From the NCBI GenBank assembly GCA_037975125.1, contig CM075860.1, forward strand, positions 20,297,589 to 20,361,588: a DNA stretch of 64,000 nt, written 5' to 3'. The translations under genes were made by a program, and so were the position numbers. Shown here one piece after another: positions 1-12,531 of this stretch; the first letter of the stretch is position 1, and every line of letters starts with the position of its first letter. The notes under the pieces are model-generated. The model saw nothing but the letters and a program-made list of their open reading frames with translations, was not told where the DNA came from and ran no database searches. The stretch comes from Latrodectus hesperus. Its lineage: Eukaryota > Arthropoda > Arachnida > Araneae > Theridiidae.

Positions 1-1534
1 TTTACCGGAATTCCTGATGTATACCAAATTAATAAAAAAGTATAATGTATATAAGTATTTTAAAATTAAAAGAATTTTAAACTTAATCGGAAGATGACTG
101 TTGAAATTCTTCACGGTTTTTTGTGTCAAATATGCAGAAAATAAAATGAGTAATTTTCACCAAATGAATTCTGAAACGGATGAACAGATTATAGTTTATA
201 AACAAAATTTTTTGTCATTTATTACTTTTCTTTTGTTGCTTACTCCAAACATTTTTCCATTGTTAAATTAGTTTATGATAATTTTTCAGTTTGACTACAT
301 GCTTTTAGTTTATTTGCATAGAAAATATCTACAAATAATTTAATAATAACATATTTTCTTTTGCTACTATTACAAAACAAGGGCTCATCCAGCGAAACAT
401 GTATTTCATCATTCATAAATAGGCAGCATCTTGTAAAGCTATGTTGTATTAATATTCTTTTTATTTTTAGCAATATAAATTTTTACATTTTTTTCCGAAA
501 ATGAAAGGTGATGTATTCAAATATAATTACTTATGATAAACAGTGGAGTACATTTTTCAAAAAATTCGAGAAAAACAAGTAAAAGAAACTACACATTTCA
601 AAAATTCCAAAAAATGTTTAGTGTTGTAAATGATTTAAATTTAAATAAGAATAAAATTTTGTTAAAAATTTAATAATCTGAGTGAAAGTTTTTTGGTGTA
701 AAAAGTTTTCTAAATTTGGGATAGTATCAGCGTAACTGTGTGATTAGAACACTCCATAAAATTCTATTTTGAAGCAGAATTTCCAAATAAAAATTTTATA
801 GTATTAATTGAAGAAAAAGTAAATTTCAAAAAAATGTATGAGAAGGAAAATTAGATAATTAACGAGAAATAATTATGAATGTTTCGGAGGTGTTTCATTA
901 TTCTGTGGTTGTGATGTGGTTTGATTGCGGTTTATCGTTATTTACACACAAAGCCAATTTCGACCTGGAACCGGAGTTTAAAATGGGCTCTAACATCCAT
1001 GCAAAATTTGGTAATCGAATTTCTGAATTCTTGAAGTGAATTTATAAGCACTACATTCAACTGACGGTTGTGAGGAAATAATGAGGAATAACTATTTGGT
1101 TGACAGCTTATGAAGAAATATTTTATTAAATGGTTAGAAGTGCGCACACAGACAGAAAATCTTTTCAAAAGATGTATAAATGTAAGAAACTTACAAGTGA
1201 AAAATATATATTTAAATTATACTGTAGATTAGAAAGCTTATTAAATCCGCTTATTAATTAAATTTATTAATTCAATTATTTCAATTGTGTATTTTATAAA
1301 GTTAATTTTTGTTGAAGTTTAATTTGTTTACACATTCCGCAAATGATCATTTGATCTTTTCCTTTTATGTTTTCATATTCAAATTCAAAAAAATTTTGCA
1401 TGAAAGAAAACAATCAAAATTATTCCTCTAATTAACAAAATTAATACTTTTACTTTTTATAAATAATTTTTTATTTATGTATATGAACATTCTTTTCATT
1501 TATCAAGTAATTCCGTTTAAGGAAAAGACATTCA
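1..1534. other. AT-rich DNA without a recognisable gene
   Basis: No reading frame here resembles a known protein; open stretches are short and of random composition. The part around 900-1170 is richer in G+C and of higher complexity than its surroundings and may be an old repeat copy, but I cannot name it. Confidence 0.6.
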
Positions 1535-1800
1535 CGCGCTATTAAGACACAGGTCTGAAGCTTGAATTTTGGGCCAATCAAGTTCGACTCAGCCTTTCAT
1601 CCTTTCAGTGGATTGATAAGACTCAGAATCAAGCATGCTTGGGAACTAAACGCTGGGAGTTCCGCTTTAGGCTTCATATTTAACAGGGACATGCTTCACA
1701 CCCCATAGGTTCTTTGTCAAGAAACCAGAAATGGACAACATAGGTCTTGGCTTCATTTTGGCTGTCGTGCCAAAAGTGTACTTTTCTTATTACTATGCGA
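1535..1800 (+). repeat. SINE-like retroposon
   Basis: A block of about 265 bp with much higher G+C and complexity than the flanks. It contains a box-B-like motif (caagttcgactcagcc near 1578) followed by a body that includes the phrase aagcatgcttgggaacta. This layout, a tRNA-like head then an unrelated body, is that of arthropod SINEs. I did not find a clear target-site duplication, so the limits are approximate. Confidence 0.5.
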
Positions 1801-1822
1801 CCATTTGACGATTAGTGTAACT

Positions 1823-1908
1823 GTTTTTCTTTTTTTCTAACACCATCAAGCTACCACTGAGTTTACTAAGTCTCAGTGGCAACTTGATGGTGTTAAAAAA
1901 ACAAAAAC
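1823..1908. repeat. Long hairpin (inverted repeat)
   Basis: Positions 1838-1861 and 1872-1895 are inverted copies of 24 nt differing at two positions, separated by a 10-nt loop. The pairing continues imperfectly outward through a T-rich/A-rich pair of arms, giving stems of almost 40 nt. It could be a foldback or miniature element, or a transcribed hairpin. It lies just downstream of the SINE-like block and is not explained by it. Confidence 0.6.
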
Positions 1909-4900
1909 TAAGCACGAATTGTAATTACAGAAGTTTTAAAAATGTGGTGATAAACACACATTATTATTTTTTTAAAAAAATCCATCTATTTCTATAGCTT
2001 TGATGATGTTTAGTTTTCGGATTTATATTTTAAATTTCTATACATCTATTAAACATCCTTACCAACAACTATCAGCTGAAATGTGTGTATAGCTTCAGTA
2101 TTGATAATTCGGCTACTGATAATTCCAAATAGTTTTCGGAATTAAATATCATTCCATATGAGTTAGAATTATCACAAGAAATGTCAGAAAGCTTTTGCCT
2201 TTTTTCAGTAATTCCGAAACACTCATAGTCAGAATATTTTTTTATTATTTCCTTATTTAATTCCCTAAAATGAAAAAGTTAGATATGTTTTCGGTCATAC
2301 ATGCTAACAGTTTTCTTTGTCTATATTTTTATAAGATAATAATATTTAAACTATAATGAAAAAAACACACATTAATTCGTTAAAAAATAACAATAAATTA
2401 CTTCTTTAATTTACAGTTTGAATATTAAAATATAATTTCAACAATTTGCTTTGTAAGAAAAGTTTACTGATAAAAAAAGAGTTGAAAGTAACTCATCTTA
2501 ACGAATCTTGAAATAACGAAAAATTATTACATCAGTTTCATTTCCAAAACTAAGTTTCTCAAACTAGTTTATTTATCTCTTGCGGAAAAGAATACGTCCA
2601 TCTGTTTTCATGGAGTAAAATAAATAAAATTTTATACATGCCTGATCGGTTTGTTGTTATTACTTGAAATGTTTTCTTTCCTTCGAAAATCCATCATAAA
2701 TATAGTTTTAAAGAAAATTATTATATATAGAAAGAAAGAAAGTATTTGGAAGGAAAGGAATTTATTCTTAAAATATTTTGACAACATCATGAAATTACTT
2801 ATTGTAATTTATACTTTTCCTTCATATTTTTTCTTATTATCATAAACTTTTCATGGTAGAATTCATAATTATTTAGTATGGTTTTAGATTCGCTTAGCTC
2901 TTTTTGAGAATATTTAAAAATAATTTTCCTTAAAATAGATTCCGGAAGAAATAAATCTTAAAAATACGTAATATTTTTTATAAATTTTTTAAAAAATGCA
3001 TGGATAAAAGACGAGCCATTATTATTAGCTAAATACTTCAGTTTATCTTTGATGAAATAATTTTGTAAAATATAAAGACCTCTGACAATGATTTTATTAT
3101 AAAAATTTTTAAACCTAAATTTGCTTTTTTGAAAGAGGTTTACTGATTAGTTCGTTTTCATAATTAAAAATATTTCCGGAAAGTTTTCAAATAAATACAA
3201 AGTTGTTATTAGATTTATTACAGATAATAATTATAAATGTTTTAGCATCATTTAAAAGTTGGTTTTTGTTGGAAATATTACTTAAGTTAAAAAAAAAAAA
3301 ACTTTTAAAAAAGTTACCATAATTGGATTATTAAGTAGTGGGCTATAATGAAACCTTTCACATTTTTGATAACCAACTTTCTTCCAATGAAAAACATATT
3401 TAATTCACTAATTGTTTTCTATTTTTTTGTGCCGAAAACAAATTTTATCCATCAACATCAAATACATTTTAGAAATAACTGTTATTCACTTTTCGTCAAA
3501 TTTAGATTTAGTTTTAAATGCAAAAATACTTTAGATTATTTTTATAAAGTTTATATATTTCGTAATTTTGTGATGGTGATGATAGTGAATTAGAATTGTT
3601 TTATCGGAAAAATGAACATTAAAGTCTATTATAAAATAGTAATTTCACCATTTTCAGATAAAGATTGAGGTTAATGGAGAGTATTGTAAAGAACCATTCT
3701 TTAATACCCCATTATTGTACGCTAGATTTGGCATAGCATTTCCTTTTTCGACATAGCGCCAAAAAACCCAACTAACCAACCCATCATTGTATAAAATTTA
3801 ACGCAATACATTACATGATGTTTCACGGGAAGATTTTTAAAATGTAGTATGACTCATTCATACTTTGGTATGAGGAAAACATAAAAACGTGTTTCTGTAT
3901 TGATATGCCAGGACAGACAGAAATGTAATAAATATCTGCCCTACTTCAACGTGATAGAGACGGAATCAAACTTCTAACGTTTAATTCCAAAGTTAGTTGC
4001 ATCATTCTTAGCACTCTCTTATTACTAAGCAGAAAATCTTGCACTTTTAGAATGTCAATTTTGACTAACTTCTGGAATTCAAAATGTTGATGCCATAAGA
4101 GTTTAAAATAATTTCTTAGATTAAATTAAAGTTCATTACATTGTTTAGACCTATTCTTGCCAACACACTGAAACATTATTCCTCTGTTATTTCGAAGGAA
4201 AAGGGTTAAAAAAAAGCTTCGATCTTTAATATAATTCTTCAGTTGATGATGAGTCAGAATTACCAGCCTTCTTTGGATTCTTCATAAGAGATAACCCCAA
4301 ATCATCATTTCTACTAAACAGTTAATGAATTTGTGCTCTGGTCCATCAGTTCAATCATTCATGGGTTCAATATCTTCACTTTAAGCTTAGTTGTTCGCAG
4401 TGATACGAAATTTAATCTTAAGTTCAGGTCACATTTAAATCCATTTGTTTGAGAAATGGTAATATGGAGACACCACACACAAACTAAATTCGATTCCCAA
4501 ATCATTATTAATAGCCCAGTGTCTCAGCTGAGAGGATACATAAATATGAAATTAAATACAATATTTTAATGTTATAAAATTTACATAGTTTTATATTAAT
4601 TAAAACTTTTATTCTTTCTTTAATTTGACAGTGCAACTAAATCAAGTTTTCAATAACACTATTAATTATTTGTTAATGAATTTAATAAAATAGAAGAAAA
4701 TCATTTGTCATATATCATTTGATCAAATGTTAATAATATGGATTAGTGCAGCACAAACACATTTTTTATCAATCAAAATAGAATGAAAAAACTCTGTAAT
4801 AGGTGATAACAAATCTTTTGTATTGTTGAATGTAACTAATTTTGTTTAAGCATATGTATCAGAAAAGCAATATTTCAGTATTATGTATTTTAAATGCTGA

Positions 4901-5872
4901 ATTACTAATCGATATTTCAGCATTATATATTTTAGATTTATATAAAGTACAAAAAGTAAAACACTAAAATCACTAAATAGAAAGTACTAAATAAGTTTGT
5001 TTCTTTTTTTTAAATAATAGATAATGATAATGTGAAGGAAAACAATTTTATGTAGAATTTCCTAAATACAAAATTTGATACCCCATATAAACTGTATTAG
5101 TTAATACTCGAATTTATCAAGGACAGTGAATATTTGACGGTTATGAATATATCATTGCTATGAATACATCATGAATAAATCATTAAATGTGAGTAGAAGT
5201 CTTTAACCTTTTCTCTAGTTGGATGCTGTATAAATCCTAAGGTAAGACTACTAATATTCTTAAATCTTTGTGCCATCCTTCGTTTTCAGAACGAAAATAT
5301 TTTTAACTGCAATAATTAAAGAAGTATACTTGTTACAAAAGAATACGGATATCAATTGTTTTTAGCTTGAAATAATTTTTAACTGATAAAATGCGAGACA
5401 TATTTTTCTTAATTTCAGATGAAATTGTTTATTTAAAAAATGAATTTTACAAATAAATATTTCCTATTTTTTTTATAAAACATAAAAGTTAATGAAGATA
5501 TATTAAAATTTCACAATATACTCTGTTCTTCAAATTCCTTGTTTTTTCCCTGAATATTGAAATCTATTTTTCTTATCAACAAAAATATCTTTCTAAATAT
5601 TGAGCAAAGGAATAACTGTTGTTTAATATATCAATATGGCGATAGAGCGAAATCCGATTAGGTTAATGGAATTTTAAGCAAAGAAGTAAAACCGAGAATA
5701 ATAAGTAAAAAGACATTGAAAAGTAGAACTAAAAATTATCATTTATTAATTAAAGATAGAGCTTATTTTAAACATGCATTTAATTATCATCATAACTTAT
5801 TAAATTATTTTTAATTTCAGAAATTTTTTTATTAAATTACAAATTATTTCCATAAAAAGTATCTTTATATCC
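1909..5872. other. AT-rich intergenic DNA
   Basis: About 4 kb with no supported gene. Open frames at 2651-2845 and 3348-3593 are low-complexity and resemble no known protein. Regions 3640-3790 and 4280-4530 are somewhat richer in G+C and could be decayed repeats. Near 4868 and 4913 a segment of about 25 bp is repeated almost identically. Confidence 0.5.
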
Positions 5873-5886
5873 TTATGAATGAGTGT

Positions 5887-6169
5887 GGGAGCCAGTCCCA
5901 CAGTAAGAAATCTGGTAATTTGAGCATTGAACGTTTCCGGACAACGGCCCAGAGTCTATCCGGAAAGTGCAACTCAATCTTGGCAATTCAATTCAGTTTG
6001 AAAGCTAAGTTCAATTCTCTTACGAACCATCTGACCTCTACCTCCTCGTGGTGGCTCCTGGAAACACTAGTGTACTAGTGGCTAATGGCGGCAGAGGGAC
6101 TTAACGAGCAGATATTGCTTTTGGCTCATTCCCATTTGATACGAGAGGACTCTGCTTTTACTCGTACAA
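5887..6169 (+). promoter_or_regulatory. LINE 5'UTR with probable internal promoter
   Basis: The 283 nt between the upstream duplication and ORF1. I-group LINEs generally carry an internal promoter here, which is inference for this copy. The first bases can form a hairpin: tgtggga (5884-5890) pairs with tcccaca (5896-5902) around a 5-nt loop. A short open frame across 5875-6078 starts inside the flanking duplication and is unlikely to be a gene. Confidence 0.55.
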
Positions 6170-7303
6170 ATGGCTAGGGATTTAGTGTTAGGAAGCGATG
6201 CTCACGAAAGTGAGACAGATATTTACAACTGCGAAGAAGTTAACTCTGAAGTAAGAACGGAGCAAGTTTCAGACATACATAGATTGTTAGACATTGAACA
6301 AGAGATTCAAATAGTCATTGCGAGCAGCAAAATGAGCGGTGCTGCGGCGACAAAATTAAGGACTGGAGTTTCCAATATCCTTAAAATTGCCATGTCTATG
6401 GCTGAGCGTAATGCTACACTTGAAGGAGAACTTAAGGCCAAAGTTTGCCTACCTCCGCAACATAAGACTTACGCTGAAGTAGCCTCATTATAAGTGAAAA
6501 AGACAAAAGCTCAGAGAATTAGAAGCAGAAGCAAGAGCAAGGCTCGTAGAGAAAGATCTCGGAATAGACAACAGAATGTTGTCACCATCTTTCCTACAAA
6601 GGAACAAACTTCTGAGGAAACTAAAAAAGTAGTTAAAAGTGCGATTAACCCGGCAAAACTGGGACTTAATGTAACTAAAATTAGAAACATTATGAATGGA
6701 GGAGTGCTGATAGAAACTAAAACAGAGCAGGAATTAGACAAATTAATTGAAGAATTTAAAAAGAACGATAAATTAAACGGACACTTTAAACCGCAAAAAC
6801 CGGAGAAACGTAAACCTAAGATAATTATATACAACGTTGATAAAGATATCAGCAAAGAGGAGTTAGTTGAGCAAATAGCCATACAAAATGAGTTAAAGGA
6901 AGAAGCGGAATTAGAAATAGTACACAGTTACAACTCTAAATATGGAATTAATTGGATTCTAACATTAGATTGTGAAACGTTTAAATTAATAAGCAATAGG
7001 AAAAAACTATATCTAGGATGGAATAGTGTGAGCTTTAGAGAATACCTCAGGGCTTCTCAATGTTACAAATGCTTGAGATACGGACACCACGCGAAGGACT
7101 GCAAAGGCAAAGACACATGTAGACACTGCGGAGGAGAACACATAGACCTAAAGTGCGATAAGCCAATCAAATGCAGCAATTGCCATGAGCACAATACCAA
7201 ATACAGGACCAAATACAACACTGGACATGAAGCGAATAGTAGAAACTGCCCAATCTACCACAAAGAGATTAACAGACTAATAAGTAACATTAATTATGGA
7301 TAA
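6170..7303 (+). pseudogene. LINE ORF1, gag-like nucleic-acid-binding protein (one stop)
   Basis: ORF1 encodes the RNA-binding partner of the reverse transcriptase in the retroelement ribonucleoprotein. One frame of 377 codons runs from ATG 6170 to TAA 7301-7303 and is broken only by TAA at 6491-6493. After that stop comes a basic RS-rich stretch (KKTKAQRIRSRSKSKARRER), then a probable RRM-like region (KPKIIIYNV to NWILTLD), then cysteine-histidine clusters at the C-terminus: CYKCLRYGHHAKDC is a canonical CCHC knuckle, followed by a CRHCGGEH type and a degenerate third. The knuckles and the position upstream of an endonuclease/RT frame identify it. A single-base change such as CAA to TAA would explain the stop. 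Confidence 0.88.
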
Positions 7304-10300
7304 TACGGACAATAACTGTAACTTAAATTGCGCACATATAAATCTTAATCATTGTAGAGCGGCCAATCTCCAACTCTCAGAGGACATTAAGAATCTAAAC
7401 TTAAATTGTATCTCGGTAAATGATCCATTTTATTTCAATGGCAAAATCACTAGCTTTAGTAAAGACTTTAACATCATAGCTAAGCATAAACCAAAAGCAG
7501 CGATACTCATCAGTAAACGATTCAATATTAACGTTATTTTTGCCTCTAAACACCTAGTTATCATACAGCTTAACTTCAAGGACTACCGATTGATTGTAGC
7601 GTCAATTTACTGCCCACCATCCAAGCGAATACAAGACTTCTTAGACATTTTAGAGACACACATCATTGCACACAACACCAGCAAATGGCTCATCTTCGGC
7701 GATTTCAACGCCAAATCCACGACATGGGGACCTCGTAGAACGGACTACCGAGGAGAGACGGTACTCGATTTCATTGCTAAACACAACTTAATTGTTGAGA
7801 ACGATCCAAATAGCATACCAACTTTCTCCAGCACCATAGGAGAGAGCTGGGTGGACATTATGTTAACTCTAAATCTAGAGAGCAAAGATATATCTAACTG
7901 GAAGATAGATGATAGATACTCTGCTAGTGACCATAATTTAATGACCTGCCAATTTAACTTTAAGAAAATTAAGAATTCCCATAACGTTCGTTGGAACTCT
8001 CGTAATCTTAACTTGAATGAACTAGAAAAGGACATTAAATTAATCCCAGATACTTATGGTAATTTAAATCAATTTAATTTTGAGGATAAGATTAAAGAAA
8101 TTGAAGATAAGCTAGTCAAACTCTGTATTAAACATAGAAAGAAATTTAAAAGAACATACACTAAAAGCAACTATTGGTGGACCCCACCATTGACACAAGA
8201 AAGAAGCTATGTCAGGGCACTCAGAAGATTATACCAAAAAGAGAAGGACACCGAAACACGTAACACCAAAAAGACACGTTTCAAATTGGAGGCGGCTAAG
8301 TACAGGAAACATATTAACGAAACTAAGAAGAATGCATTTAGAGATTACCTAGGCAGCGTAACCAAAACTAACGCTTTTGGGAATCATTTTAGATTAATTA
8401 AAGAAAAGACCCAAAACTCAATGATGACTACTAACATCAACATCGGAGAAAACAATCACACCACTTCCATTAAAGATGCGACAAATGAGATTTTAAAATT
8501 CCACTTTCCGCTAACCACAGGACACACACCAAACAACATGACTGGAACTGGGAATGAACCAGAGTTCACTATCATGGAAGTAGAAGATACCATCCATGAC
8601 ATGGATAGAAACAAGGCCCCAGGCTTCAACAATATTTGTTTAGAGATCTATGAACTCTTATTTAAAACAAATAAAATTTGGTTCACGAACATATTCAATC
8701 AGTGTCTTAAGTACAACATTTTCCCAAAGTACTGGAAGGTTGCCAAAATTGTTCTAATCCCTAAAGAAGGCAAGGACCCAACGCTCAGGGAATCTTATTG
8801 ACCAATCTGCTTGCTACCAGTTTGGGGAAAGATACTTGATAAGTTAATTATGAGACAACTACAAACACACTTTCAATTTATTCTAAGTCCAAACCAATAT
8901 GGATTCATGAAAGGGAAATCAACGTGTGACGCCATACACAATATCATCGAAAAGATTGAGGCAAATAATAGAGATAAGAAGTATACATGCTTAATCTTGC
9001 TAGATATTCAAAATGCATTTAATAGCGCAAGGTGGCATGAAATCATCAACATTTTGGGTAAATTCAATACTCCGAAGAATATCTATGACATCACTAGATC
9101 ATTCCTCAATGACAGATTCTACTTAGACTACGATGGCAATTGGACGAATTACAATATAGGAGTCCCGCAGGGATCAAGCTTGGCACCCTTTCTATGGTTA
9201 CTCCTTAGGAATGAGCTGCTAAGTCAAGACCCAGGCAATAACACACAAATACAAGCATTTGCGGACGATGTAGCCATAATTCTTACATCCACATCATACT
9301 TCAACTTTACCAAATTAGCGGACACACCACTGGGATTGGTCTCCACTTGGACGAACAAGTATGGCTTAGAGCTCAGCATCAATAAATGCAAATTCACAAT
9401 CTTCACGCCAGGCAAAGATATTACCAGGAAACCCCCCATTCTCATTGAAGGGAAAAGAATCGATTATGCCCCAGAAATCAAGTACCTAGGTCTGAGATTC
9501 GACACCAAACTAACCTGGATGGCGCATCTTAACGAGATCAAGGACAATGTTGGGAGCATACAGAATAAGATTGCACGAATGGCACGAGTGACTTGGGGAT
9601 TCAAGCCAACGGTCTTGAAATTGATTTATACCCAAGTCACTGAAAGCATAATTCTCTATGGATGCCAAGTTTGGTATAGAGACACTGTTAAGATCAACCA
9701 GAAATTAGGGCAGATTCAAAGAGTGGCGTTAATCAAACTTACGAAGACGTATAGAACTACTTCCACTGACGCATTAAATATTTTATCAGGTTGCATCCCA
9801 CTACACATTAAGGCGGCGTCTCTCAAAATGAGATTCAAACTTTGGAGCTGTGGGAAAGGAGTTACAATTAATGGAGTTACCTGGGACAACACTAACGCAT
9901 GGACCAAGCAAATTGAAATCCTGGCACCCTGGGATAAATGTCACATTCCCTGGAATAGTGATGCAAACCATGATCTTTATTACGCCTACACTGACGGCTC
10001 CAAAATGGAGAATAGAGTAGGATGCGCCTCCATAATTATGTGTCGAAGTAGCAGAATCCATAAGATTCAAATCAGATTAAATGATGAAGCTTCAGTTTTT
10101 GAAGCAGAGGCCCTGGCTATACTAGAGACCATGTTGTATACAATTGATCAAAAATTGCCCAGCTTCCATATTCCTACAGATTCGAGATCAGTTCTAATGG
10201 CTCTAGAACGCAGCAAATTTACTAATGACACGATTAAGGAAATTAACAACTTATTTAAACAACACCCACATCGCTTTCATCTGCACTGGGTCAAAGCCCA

Positions 10301-10817
10301 CGTAGGCATAAAATATAATGAGGAGGCCGACATTGCTGCCAAAGAAGCAGCAAAATCACCAGTGATCAATAGAACGGTAAAATTAAGTAGGCAGCAATTC
10401 AAAACACTAACGAGCCAGTGGGAAATTTCTAAATGGCAAGAACTTTGGGACAGCTCCAACAAGACAAGGAGATTGCATGAAATATTCCATAAAGTCACCA
10501 AGAACAGACTCCATGCAGACTTCCTGCTTAACCAGATCTTGACTGGACATGGGACGTTTGGGACTTACAGGAAACGATTCCATAATCAAAGTGAGATCTG
10601 CCCCCATGATGAGGGAATTCAAAGTCGTGAGCACCTCATTTACAAGTGCGAGAATTACAACAATATCAGAAAGAGCTTGTTTCCACAACAATTCAAGGAA
10701 CTGCCACTCCCTGAATTACTAAAGTATCCGAATTTCCGGAAAGGCATGAGAGACATCATGCTCAGCGAATTGCAAATCCAACTGGAGTCGCTGAAGGACG
10801 ATGAGGAACCTGAGTAA
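7296..10817 (+). pseudogene. LINE ORF2, endonuclease / reverse transcriptase / RNase H (one stop)
   Basis: This is the retrotransposition polyprotein of about 1,170 codons. The N-terminal endonuclease shows IYCPPSK, GDFNAKSTTWG and SDHNLM. The reverse transcriptase shows KAPGFNNI, LLDIQNAFNSARW (first catalytic Asp), GVPQGSSLAPFLW and the catalytic FADD box near 9258. The RNase H domain near 9985-10355 has YTDGSK, EAEALAI, TDSRS and HWVKAHVG...EEAD, covering its acidic residues. A Cys/His motif (ICPHDEGIQSREHLIYKC) closes the protein. TGA at 8799-8801 falls in the box normally read SYRPI, so Arg CGA has become a stop by a C-to-T change. The start codon overlaps the ORF1 stop as ATGGATAA. Confidence 0.92.
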
Positions 10818-11153
10818 GGACACTAACTCACCACCTAAGTAATGTCTAATCCACTCACAACTTGTAAATAACCTGACTCCTTATTGAAAATAACGTAACT
10901 AATTCTGTAAATACCTATTAATTGTCAAGTGTAACATTTTTGTATAACCCAATATCTGTATGCAATGAATGTTAATAAAGAAAAGGAAAAGCAAATCTTT
11001 CAGTCAGACGACGGGATATACACCATAGACTAGTCTTCTTTGCCTAATTGGCGTTTGAGTTCTCTTTTCCGGACCTGTCTCTCGTTCTGAGGGAACACTA
11101 TCTGCGACCCAATCACCGCATACCTTCGGGTGGGTCGGTTTAAACTTTTGGTA
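10818..11153 (+). other. LINE 3'UTR with terminal hairpins and no A tail
   Basis: The 336 nt after ORF2. AATAAA lies at 10974-10979, but the element continues 174 nt past it to the 3' duplication. Near the end, cgaccca (11105-11111) can pair with tgggtcg (11131-11137). Inside the loop, accttcgggt (11122-11131) forms a hairpin with a cUUCGg tetraloop. Such structures are plausible recognition sites for target-primed reverse transcription; that function is inference. The element ends ...cttttggta directly against the duplication. Confidence 0.7.
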
Positions 11154-11167
11154 TTATGAATGAGTGT

Positions 11168-11575
11168 ACTTTATTTCCATAAATGTAGTTCATTTTGTTT
11201 TTTGGAGCAGGATTGCTTTTACTAAGCCCGTTTCAATGACAATTCATAACTTAAAGTAAATTCTTAAGTACTAAATTCCTATACGTCTTTGATGACATTT
11301 GAATCGAGCTCATTCAAACAAATCCAGACTACAGTCGGTATTTTCAAAGTACAAAAATAAGAAAAAATATAAACAAATATTTGGCAAAGGAAGTTTTGAA
11401 TAGAAAATCTAATTCTTTCATTTCCTTTATAGGAATTATTATTAAAATGTGCAATTTAATTTTCTCCTATTAAAAAAATATAATTAATATAAATTCTTAT
11501 TTTATTCAGATTATCCATCACAATATGCAACTCATAGTGACTAAAAATTTATTGTCATGCTGCTATGATTCTTTT
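11168..11575. other. AT-rich spacer
   Basis: The flank between the LINE and the next SINE. I see no gene, RNA or repeat I can name. Confidence 0.5.
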
Positions 11576-11886
11576 CCCCCTTTTCAGCACTACGAGCGGC
11601 AGAAGTGATTGCATTTTACCTAATGGGGTACTCAGTGGGTATGCCATCTTGAATCTCGTAAAAGGATGGGCCATAATTTAAAAGCAGGGAGAAAGCAGAA
11701 GACCCCCAGACTTGGTCTGTCCTCCCCCCTAGAGTTGATGTTTCACATGGAGGACATTGCGACTATGATATATTTTACGTGACCCAGCCGCCATTAGCGA
11801 AGACGACGTATCTTCGGTTGGGTTGGGAATCGAACTCACTATCTTCCAATAAAGAGAACGATCACCCTAAGCAATCGGGCCACCTT
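11576..11886 (-). repeat. tRNA-derived SINE
   Basis: Read on the minus strand it begins near 11886 with a tRNA-like head: GTGGCCCGATTGCTTAGGG (box A region), then GTTCGATTCCC (box B) about 45 nt later, then an unrelated body. The segment is clearly richer in G+C than its flanks. Box A and box B define an RNA polymerase III promoter in tRNA-derived SINEs. The right limit is good to a few bases; the left is approximate and no clean duplication was found. Confidence 0.7.
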
Positions 11887-12446
11887 GGATTCATAAAACT
11901 AATTTTTATTAATCTTAAATAATTAACACTGCTGATCATTAAAATTCTCACCTAAATAAGGCGATGTCAAATTTATGCTACAGGACGAAGACATTGTAAT
12001 ATTTGCTAATGATCAGTTTTCCAATGCATTCATGTTAAATAAGTGATAGTAGTGAACCTACAATGTGCTTAAATGAAGAAGGTTTCACACACGCAAAATA
12101 GCATTTGAATATTATCACCGGGGTAAAAATGAAGTAATCTCTTTCGTAAGAAGAATAAATAATAATCAGAAACTTTCGGACTTTGATAAAAATCGAATAG
12201 TAGATTACTAAAATAGTAGTGTATATTATTATAGTATTGCTACTCACATTGGTTAACATACGTGGCTTTTTGCAGAACATGGAATCAAAGGGTTCAAGAC
12301 GGTGATACAGAACGCCAAGATGTCTCAGTGATCCACACACAATGAGTTACATCATTACATGCTTATGTTTGTATATATCTATGCGTGTGTGTTAATATAT
12401 TATGCATATTAACACGTCACAATTATATGCATTATAATTTAATAAT

Positions 12447-12449
<3 letters not shown>

Positions 12450-12506
<57 letters not shown>

Positions 12507-12531
12507 ATATAATATATAATATATATATATT
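12450..12531. repeat. (AT)n microsatellite
   Basis: Dinucleotide AT array with a few AATAT interruptions toward its right end. Confidence 0.9.

Larger units (their letters stand above)
5873..11167 (+). mobile_element. Nearly full-length I-group non-LTR retrotransposon
   Basis: A 5.27-kb element occupies 5887-11153 and is flanked by a perfect 14-bp target-site duplication, ttatgaatgagtgt, at 5873-5886 and 11154-11167. It has a 5'UTR, ORF1 with zinc knuckles, an overlapping ORF2 with apurinic-type endonuclease, reverse transcriptase and RNase H, and a 3'UTR. The start of ORF2 (INLNHCRAA) resembles R1-related elements, while the RNase H domain is typical of I/LOA/Outcast-type elements, so I assign it only to the I group. 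There is no poly(A) or simple-repeat tail. Only two in-frame stops interrupt the proteins, so the copy is young but probably not autonomous. Confidence 0.92.

Noticed and set aside
5875..6078. Open frame of 67 codons at the LINE 5' end
   Set aside because: Its ATG lies in the flanking target duplication and the rest is LINE 5'UTR, so it cannot belong to the element as transcribed.
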